64,000 nucleotides of DNA, taken from contig CM066287.1 of NCBI GenBank assembly GCA_033816765.1, positions 3,968,001 through 4,032,000 of the forward strand. The letters are read 5' to 3'. Below the pieces are notes generated by a model that was not told the DNA's origin, did not search any database, and was given only the letters and a program-made list of their open reading frames with translations. Positions 57,925 to 64,000 of the stretch are shown here, in pieces; position 1 is the stretch's first letter; each line of letters opens with the position of its first letter. This DNA is from Nothopassalora personata. Taxonomy: Eukaryota > Ascomycota > Dothideomycetes > Mycosphaerellales > Mycosphaerellaceae. The translations under genes and the position numbers were made by a program.

Positions 57925-59360
57925 CCCAATATATCTAGTATCTACCACCTTGTATGGCCACCCTCTGCTTTAATGACTGCTTTGCACCTCTCTCTTATAC
58001 TTTAACAAGCCCTCAATATATTAGATGTAGTTAGTTTTGCCTACTTAGCTTAGATTGCTGTAACCACTTTAGCCTTTGTAGTTGGAAAATGAAGCCCAAT
58101 CCTATACTTTAATAGGCTCCAGATATTCTTAATTAGATTGAGATCTAGTGAGTTAGCTAGCCACTACAATAGCTCTAGGCTATAGGCCTTAAACAAGGTA
58201 ACTGTCGCCTTAGCCTTATAGGCTGATGCGTTGTCTTACATAATAAGGCTAGGCTGCTAAAAGATAGACTTAGCTTACTGCTTATAACTGCCCTCTTGTA
58301 TTAGGGGTAATATCTTCTCGCGATAGGACTCCCTAGTTATAGACCTATTATCGAATATATAATGGATCTTTAGTCTACTAGCTAATATCCTACCCTATAT
58401 CATATAGGCTAAGTACTTCCTAAAGCGAGTGATTAAGCAGTCTTAGTTATAAGCCTCCTGTACTGTCCGTATAACATAGACCTAACTAAAATATCCGTAT
58501 CGAATAGAGGCTTTATCTGTCTAGATAATGCGCTCCTACTTGTTAGGTTTAGTATAACCTAATGATATCACAAGTTAAGAAGACAAGCTTAATCGGGTTT
58601 GTTCTCGGGCCGATAGGAAGTCGAGGGAAAGTAATGAAGCAGTAGCTGTCTTGTCTCGTAAAGACTAAGCAGCAGTAAGGCAGAGGTTAGGTTGTGGTGT
58701 ATTCTAAACAGTGATATTAAACAGTAAGTTGAACGCATTAGAACTATAAGGGTTTCTAGCGTTCCTAAATATAAAGGAGATTCGTAGATCTCGGTAATTA
58801 GTCTAATTAGTCTAAGCATAAGCAGTCTAATCAGTCTAAGCATAAGCAGTCTAATCGCTCCAAGTCTAAGCGCTTAGGTAGAATCTAGTCACGTGTATGT
58901 CTTGTCTAATGATTCTAGGGTCTAGCGGGAATCATTCCGTAACACTACTGTCGATCTAACTAGTCGATATACTCCCTTACCTAGCGAAGGCGATTAGCCT
59001 TATGTTTCTCGGTGAGTAATGGCTTCTTTATTGCTTTATAGCGACTATAGCCTTCTTTTACAAAACTAGCTCGTATCGTACGGATATCGAAGGGTAGGTC
59101 CTCTTTAACTATAATCTAGTTAAACCGAAGCCTCCTATAGAAGGCATTAGCAGTCGCTCTTTCTATAAGACGACGTCGCTTACGGGTAGTGAGTACGGGA
59201 GGTCGTCCCCTTCGTAGTAGTGTGCGTAGGTCTTGTTCTATGCGTAATATAACCTAAGAGATAACCCCTTTTGTAGTATTAAGCTTTTTAGCAATACGCT
59301 AAAGTAACTAGTAGGCGTGCTTATAAAGAGCTTATATCTAGCCCTTCTCGAAGGTTGTAA
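57925..59360 (-). pseudogene. Tc1-family transposase, RIP-inactivated and split by a solo LTR
   Basis: From the N-terminal side (right): a helix-turn-helix region (about 59340-59200) with RRGRPPVLTTRKRRRLIE, then KPLLTEKHKANRLR (about 59000). After the solo LTR comes the third catalytic region NSLDLNLIKNIWSLLK (about 58155-58110), a RIP-altered form of the family's SPDLNPIEN-W motif. The end is ERCKAVIKAEGGHTRW near 57960. TAG/TAA codons are frequent. Not functional. Confidence 0.8.
58541..58944 (-). repeat. solo LTR of the A family (404 bp)
   Basis: Inserted in the Tc1-like element with target repeat CTACT on both sides (58536-58540 and 58945-58949). Read on the minus strand it runs TGTTACGG to CCTAACA and matches the 3' LTR of element A without that copy's 332-bp duplication. 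It contains TATATTTAG and, 38 nt further, GCGTTCAA. Mildly RIP-mutated. Confidence 0.93.
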
Positions 59361-59524
59361 ATAGGGGACCTCTAGCTATAATAATAAGCGTGTATATGTG
59401 TATGTATATAGTAAGTGTGTTAATAGAGTCTACTGTATATAGGACACTATTACCCCTATATCTATCGGGTTAGATAAATGATCTACACTAGTAGGGGTTA
59501 GTATAATTATTGCCTCCTCCTATA

Positions 59525-59722
59525 GCTTATGTAGTTTCAAAGTATAACGCCGTCTTTATAGTATATATTAAAATAGTTTATATGTGTTTATATATACATA
59601 GATATATACTAGTTCATAACAAAGTACGAAATCTATAAACGTCGAACTCGATCTAATATATCCTAGAGATATATATACCGATAGTTTTCGTGTTATTTAT
59701 ATTATCTATCTTTCTTTTATAC
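59525..59722. other. AT-rich RIP-marked spacer
   Basis: About 200 bp rich in TATATA stretches, no coding signal and no assignable repeat. Confidence 0.4.
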
Positions 59723-59904
59723 TGTAAGCGTAGCTAGGGGCTGCCCTTACATGTAATATACGGTTACGCCCGGCTTAGCGAGCCGCACGTGACACGTATA
59801 CGTACACCTAGCGACGCGTAGCGCGTGAACAATAAGAGGCAATGATTATTTCATCTACGACGGGTAGGTCGTGGGCGTGCTATACATTGCTACATTCCCT
59901 TACA
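59723..59904 (+). repeat. solo LTR of the D/E family (182 bp)
   Basis: TGTAAGCG to CCCTTACA, flanked by TATAC on both sides (59718-59722 and 59905-59909). It supports the LTR limits used for elements D and E. Confidence 0.9.
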
Positions 59905-60009
59905 TATACTATCTCTTTATACGCTAACCTTTTATTTCTTAAAAATCGGCATTCGTTATGTTGTTTCTATCGTTATGTTGTTTCTTTAAAAAGGGTCGAT
60001 GTATCGTAA

Positions 60010-60338
60010 TGTTACGGTTTGATTCGTGGAGAACCCACAACCACTCGTTAGGCAAACGAGAGCAAGGAAACCTATGGGACGAGATCGCTCTCTGAGCTCT
60101 AGGGTGATCTCTGAGGGAGCAGAGAGAGCAGGACAGATCAACTGATCGGACTGATCAAGTCGCGCCAAGACATGGCACTATATAGACGACGCTCTTTTGC
60201 AAGTAGATAGGAGCTTCGTGCTCAACTCATTTTAAGTATACACCATATACTGTTTGGAACCACTACCTTCATAACTGATTGAGACATCCCTGCAAAGATC
60301 CAAGCCCGAGTTGTGATAACGTACAGCGGTTCCTAACA
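60010..60338 (+). repeat. 5' LTR of H
   Basis: TGTTACGG to CCTAACA. TATATA at 60179-60184 is followed 39 nt later by GTGCTCAA (60218-60225), which is complementary to 60342-60349 just past the LTR. Confidence 0.95.
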
Positions 60339-60350
60339 ACTTTGAGCACC
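60339..60350 (+). promoter_or_regulatory. candidate self-complementary primer-binding site of H
   Basis: ACTTTGAGCACC directly follows the LTR. TTGAGCAC is the reverse complement of GTGCTCAA inside the LTR. The equivalent site of B is TTGAACGC, matched by GCGTTCAA in B's LTR. Confidence 0.5.
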
Positions 60351-60370
60351 ACCACCAGGGCCCTTTGCAT

Positions 60371-61363
60371 ATGTCTGGGAGAGACGCTACCCGGAGTCCG
60401 TCACGACAACAGCCACAGTCAACTGGCATCACGGAACGAATGAGCGAAATGTCGATTACAGGAAGCAGCAAGAACAACAACACTCCTATGGGTATGCTGA
60501 ACCCATTGGACCACCACCGTGCACCTAAGGTGTCTACGCCGGAGACGTTCGACGGGACCAAGGACAAACTGGAGGCTTTTCAACTGCAGGTTCAGTTGTA
60601 CCTTCACTTCAACGCACACCAGTTTCAAGGCGAGGCCTCTAAGGTCTTGTACGCCGCATCCTTCCTACGAGGAAAAGCAGCTAGAGGATTCCGACCATAC
60701 CTCAAGGACTGGCTACACAACCAGGGCGAGGGAGAAACACCGAAGACGGAAACTCGAAAAATTTTCCACGACTACGACGAGTTTGAGACGAAACTCGATG
60801 ATCTATACGGGATACCAAATGAGGAGGTATACGCCGACCGACATATCCGACAACTTCGACAGACTACTTCTGTAGCGCTGTACGCCTCAGAATTCCAAGG
60901 ATATGCCGCCGACCTGGAATGGAACGACGCAGCTTTGCGATCGCAGTTCTACCTCGGGCTGAAAGACAACGTCAAAGCCGAACTATCCCGAAACGCCAGC
61001 GTCGTTACGCTAGGGGCGATGATCAAGGCAGCAAAGGAGATCGACGAAAGGCTCCAGGAGTTGAGGTACGACCGACACGTACAGCCTGGATACCAGAGAC
61101 CCGCCGCGGGCGGAAGAGGGGGCTTCAAGGCCAGAAGTCAGGACCCTAATGGTTACGGAGACCCAATGGAATTGGACGTAACGGAACGTAGGACAGGAAG
61201 GGGGCTGAAGAGCAAAGGTTCCACCTGCTACGTATGTGGCGAGCAAGGCCATTATGCAAGGAACTGCAAGAAAAAGAACATAGTTAGCCGCGAGTTCAAC
61301 GCAATGATTCGCGAAGAGAATGCATACCAGGAATGCGAGAGCTTTCTCTCGAAATCTGCCTAG
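60371..61363 (+). CDS. retrotransposon Gag protein of H
   Basis: 330 aa, intact, from the ATG for MSGRDATRSP. It forms the particle that packages the element's RNA. A disordered N-terminus is followed by a capsid-like helical domain (residues about 55-235; YLHFNAHQFQGEASKVLYAA, then EEVYADRHIRQLRQTTS and FYLGLKDNVKAELSRNAS), a basic Gly/Arg linker, and one zinc knuckle CYVCGEQGHYARNC near residue 295. It is homologous to the broken gag frames of A (1-1045) and B. The stop at 61363 ends it with no pol frame after, unlike autonomous relatives. Confidence 0.9.
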   Translation: MSGRDATRSPSRQQPQSTGITERMSEMSITGSSKNNNTPMGMLNPLDHHRAPKVSTPETFDGTKDKLEAFQLQVQLYLHFNAHQFQGEASKVLYAASFLRGKAARGFRPYLKDWLHNQGEGETPKTETRKIFHDYDEFETKLDDLYGIPNEEVYADRHIRQLRQTTSVALYASEFQGYAADLEWNDAALRSQFYLGLKDNVKAELSRNASVVTLGAMIKAAKEIDERLQELRYDRHVQPGYQRPAAGGRGGFKARSQDPNGYGDPMELDVTERRTGRGLKSKGSTCYVCGEQGHYARNCKKKNIVSREFNAMIREENAYQECESFLSKSA

Positions 61364-61475
61364 CAGAAACAACCTGAGGACAGCAAGGCATCAAACAGCG
61401 GCTTCTTGATTTGATGACCTAAGGAAAAGAAGTCAACACAACGACACGGAACAAATGACTACTGGGTAACACGAC

Positions 61476-62093
61476 TTACGAAGATTGAGATGCCAAGACG
61501 GGAGGAAAGAGAAAATCCAAGGGATCGTCCAGCGGGACGTCCGACAGAGAACTCCAGTCTTGAGGAGGCATCTCGAGAATGCCATGGAAAGGGAAAGGAG
61601 GTTCAGGGACCTCTACACCGGACGGAACAGAGAAGGGGAGATCGACAGGAGGGTCGTCCAGCTCGAGTTCGTCGAGGGCCTTCCCGGTCGCATCATCGGT
61701 ACGACGCTCAGCAAGACGAAGCTGTTTCCGTACACGAACTTTCTTCATGCGCTTCTCAGTAAGACGCTGGAGAAGCTCAATCTCCTCCTCTTCTAAGGAT
61801 TCCAAGTCGCGACGAAGCTGTTCCCGGACGGAGCGAAGTTTTTCCCATTGGGGGAAGGCCAGAGAAACGTCGCAAGTCTTGCGGTTGTGTCTAACGCACT
61901 CGGAGCACTTCGAGGACCTCGGACCAACGATGCAGGCAGGACGACTGCCATCAGCCAAAGGTTTCAGGGAACGACAATAGGAGCAGGGAGCCATTTCGTA
62001 ACCGTTCTCTTCAATATCTTCGACAAGGCGCTTGCGACGAAGGGTTGATTTTGCTTGAGAAGGACCAATGGTGATAGATGAAAGAGAAGTCAT
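61476..62093 (-). CDS. antisense ORF of H: Cys6-cluster and coiled-coil protein
   Basis: 205 aa, intact, on the strand opposite to gag. Residues about 37-77 contain C-x2-C-x13-C-x8-C-x2-C-x7-C, similar to a Zn2Cys6 cluster with a longer first loop. Residues about 80-140 are a charged heptad-like helix (LRSVREQLRRDLESLEEEE, then KVRVRKQLRLAERRTDD). The rest is acidic and Pro-rich. Broken homologues sit at the same place in A and B. In fungi Zn2Cys6 domains usually bind DNA as dimers through a following coiled coil, so a DNA- or RNA-binding accessory factor is possible, but this is inference. Its start lies 77 nt from the 3' LTR, so that LTR may act as its promoter in reverse. Confidence 0.75.
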   Translation of the reverse strand: MTSLSSITIGPSQAKSTLRRKRLVEDIEENGYEMAPCSYCRSLKPLADGSRPACIVGPRSSKCSECVRHNRKTCDVSLAFPQWEKLRSVREQLRRDLESLEEEEIELLQRLTEKRMKKVRVRKQLRLAERRTDDATGKALDELELDDPPVDLPFSVPSGVEVPEPPFPFHGILEMPPQDWSSLSDVPLDDPLDFLFPPVLASQSS

Positions 62094-62135
62094 CGTTGCA
62101 TGACAGGATTGACGAAGAAAACGCCGGACCCTATA

Positions 62136-62170
62136 AGCTTCGGGACGAAGCTAGGCTAGAAGGGGGATGG
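62136..62170 (+). promoter_or_regulatory. hairpin plus polypurine tract before the 3' LTR of H
   Basis: AGCTTCG-GGA-CGAAGCT at 62136-62152, then 18 nt containing AGAAGGGGGATGG, then the LTR at 62171. The polypurine tract would prime plus-strand DNA synthesis. The hairpin has no known role. Confidence 0.75.
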
Positions 62171-62499
62171 TGTTACGGTTTGATTCGTGGAGAACCCACA
62201 ACCACTCGTTAGGCAAACGAGAGCAAGGAAACCTATGGGACGAGATCGCTCTCTGAGCTCTAGGGTGATCTCTGAGGGAGCAGAGAGAGCAGGACAGATC
62301 AACTGATCGGACTGATCAAGTCGCGCCAAGACATGGCACTATATAGACGACGCTCTTTTGCAAGTAGATAGGAGCTTCGTGCTCAACTCATTTTAAGTAT
62401 ACACCATATACTGTTTGGAACCACTACCTTCATAACTGATTGAGACATCCCTGCAAAGATCCAAGCCCGAGTTGTGATAACGTACAGCGGTTCCTAACA
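62171..62499 (+). repeat. 3' LTR of H
   Basis: Identical to the 5' LTR over all 329 bp as read. Followed by the target repeat CGTAA. Confidence 0.95.
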
Positions 62500-62504
62500 C
62501 GTAA

Positions 62505-64000
62505 TCTATAGTATCGCAATTTAGAAAATCGAAAATCGGGTACTTTAATAGTAATAAGCGATTTTAAAATCTAGCATTATTACATCCTAAGGTTTTAAGG
62601 AATCGTAGTCTTCGATTGAATATACCTTCGAGTGTTTATAATAATAGGTAACGAATGCGCACGAGTTTAAAGTATTGTATCGCGTTCGAAGTCACGTCTT
62701 TAACAATTTAGGTGTACTAAAACAGCTCTATTTATTACGTTACAAGTAGTTAGAAGTCATGAAATGGGCTTATAAAGGTGTTTTAAAAGCAGATAGTAGA
62801 TTACATGTGTCTAAGCTAGAATTGAAGGGGCTGCTTATAAAAAGGCTGTAGGTAACTAATTAATGTCACCTAATTCTTAGCGGCTGCTACCTTAGGTTTA
62901 ATTAGGCTATAGCGCCGGTACACGCTTAGATCGTAACACACCCCCTTAGCTCGTACGGCTTATAGGTAAATAAGCTAATCGTATGTAATCGCGTGCACCC
63001 TATCTATTACCTATTACCCTACCTACCCACCTTATGACGTTAGGCTTCGTTACTACGTGCTTATTAGAGCTCCATTATAAGCTACATAGTAGGGCGCTAA
63101 GTTAGCGTTTTAGGTAAGGCTATTGTCCTAGCCTTACATCCCTATTCATAATCTTACTAAGTCCCTTATACTATAGTTAACCTATATAATAGGTTCTAAA
63201 CGATGTGAATCTTGTCCGGTGGGGTGGCTAAGCTATTCTTATAGTACTGAACGGTAAGGCGTGCTATCTCCCTACATTTTAACGGACATATAAGGTTATA
63301 GGTTCGAGTCCTAGGGGTTATTATATCTACTGAATTTATTGCTTAGCCTATCGTCCGCTTTAATGTCCGCTCCATTATTCTTAATTAAAATCCTAGGTAT
63401 CATAGTACGCTATTGCTTCGGCAATTAGGGTGCCTTACTACTATCTAATGACCGCGCACATATGACTTCGGTCACGGTCTTAGAGAACTCCGCTTCCTAC
63501 CTTAGGTAGAGATTACTATTTAGCTACGTCCTAGTAGGAACTCTTTTGCCTAATAAAAGGTCTTTATAGCTTATAAAGGCCTTATCTTTTTACTTAGGGC
63601 AAGGGTGATCCTAGCGACGGTAGTGCTATAGGTGCTGTACGCCTAGCGGGTAGAGATGCTATCTCTAAGTGAGGTAAGGACGATAATAGAGGCATCGATG
63701 ATGTTATAACGATCGTTATAATATAGTAACGGAGGTAGTAATAGTAATGCTGCTAGTAGCGAGGTTAATAGTGTTTCGGCGCCTATAATTAGCTACGCCG
63801 TTATAGGTGCTTATACGCTACACCGCTACTAGTAATAGGGGCGTTTCCGGTCCTTTTACTATAGGCTAATAGGAGTCCGAGAAACACCTAGTAATAATAG
63901 TGCTAGGGCAGCGCCGGTGAATAGTGGACGCTTACTCTAGCGGTAGCGGCGCTAGCGGCGCTAGGCGGTAGTACGGAGCTAGTAGAGGAGATAGTAGTAC
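62505..64000. other. unassigned RIP-marked repeat DNA
   Basis: CpA-poor, TpA-rich sequence without a recognisable protein. The last 400 bp are rich in GTA/GCTA-type triplets and CG, similar in texture to the 3' regions of elements D and E, but I could not align it. A tRNA-like T-arm near 63298-63320 is discussed among rejected items. Confidence 0.4.

Larger units (their letters stand above)
57872..59522 (-). mobile_element. Tc1/impala-like DNA transposon, RIP-degraded
   Basis: Inverted ends starting CAGGAGGAGGCAATAATTAT extend over about 54 bp (57872-57925 and 59469-59522) and are flanked by TA (57870-57871 and 59523-59524). Without the inserted LTR and its extra target copy, the element would be 1242 bp, close to impala-type elements. 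The transposase lies on the minus strand. The right end shows a CA-to-TA change in the terminal bases. Confidence 0.88.
60010..62499 (+). mobile_element. non-autonomous LTR retrotransposon H: intact gag, antisense ORF, no pol
   Basis: The LTRs (60010-60338 and 62171-62499, 329 bp each) are identical base for base by eye, and the target repeat is CGTAA on both sides (60005-60009 and 62500-62504). The 1832-bp interior has an intact gag and an intact ORF on the other strand; protease, RT, RNase H and integrase are absent. There is no RIP. It belongs to the A/B lineage by gag, LTR ends, antisense ORF and hairpin. It must use enzymes from a related element to move. Confidence 0.95.

Noticed and set aside
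63216..63325. tRNA-like stretch with a TTCGAGT loop and GGTGGCTAAG-like A-box
   Set aside because: The T stem has a mismatch and no acceptor stem can be formed; at best a very decayed tRNA-derived repeat.
1..64000. Bacterial-type operons, ribosome binding sites or CRISPR arrays
   Set aside because: Introns, gene families and retrotransposons mark this as a fungal nuclear sequence; none of those features is expected or seen.

Overview
The window looks like part of a filamentous ascomycete (Pezizomycotina) chromosome, most likely a Dothideomycete. That placement is inferred from the gene repertoire, the short GT-AG introns of 47-131 bp, and the state of the repeats. Most of the repeat DNA is almost stripped of CpA/TpG and rich in TpA, while CpG is kept. 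This is the signature of repeat-induced point mutation (RIP), and it turns TGG, CAG and CAA codons into stops.

Layout. (1) 1-37543 is a nested stack of RIP-damaged retrotransposons. Gypsy element A (1-4876 and 11776-13408) is split inside its chromodomain by gypsy element B (4877-11775; 420-bp LTRs; duplicated target AAATC). A abuts the integrase of minus-strand gypsy F (13409-24393). F is itself broken by a copia element G (15907-21519; 247-bp LTRs; target TAAAC) and by a barely mutated solo LTR (22822-23151; target CTTAG). Then come a low-RIP segment (24394-25120), a second gypsy family (D, its truncated relatives D' and E), a long-inverted-repeat element (J), and a fragment of the A/B pol.
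(2) 37544-57871 is a 20-kb island free of RIP with ordinary genes: an Ldh_2-type dehydrogenase, an SPX-domain phosphate transporter, the KEOPS subunit Gon7, AP-1 gamma-adaptin, tRNA 2'-phosphotransferase, a conserved hydrophilic protein, and a large disordered coiled-coil protein. A 2.4-kb TIR transposon (40709-43141) sits 366 bp upstream of the phosphate transporter.
(3) 57872-64000 returns to repeats: a RIP-dead Tc1-like element (57872-59522) holding a solo LTR, another solo LTR (59723-59904), an intact non-autonomous LTR element H (60010-62499), and 1.5 kb of unassigned RIP-marked DNA.

The most unusual material concerns the LTR elements. H has identical 329-bp LTRs and an intact gag but no pol. 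On its opposite strand it carries a 205-aa ORF with a Cys6 cluster and a charged coiled-coil stretch. Homologous antisense ORFs, broken by RIP, lie at the same place in A and B, and an unrelated antisense ORF occupies that place in D and E. In all of these elements a short hairpin sits 17-19 nt upstream of the 3' LTR, with paired changes between families. Just after the 5' LTR of B and H is an 8-nt segment complementary to a site inside the same LTR about 35-39 nt after a TATA-like box, with compensatory differences. This is what a Tf1-like self-priming mechanism would predict. A 26-bp palindrome also recurs in otherwise unrelated repeats.
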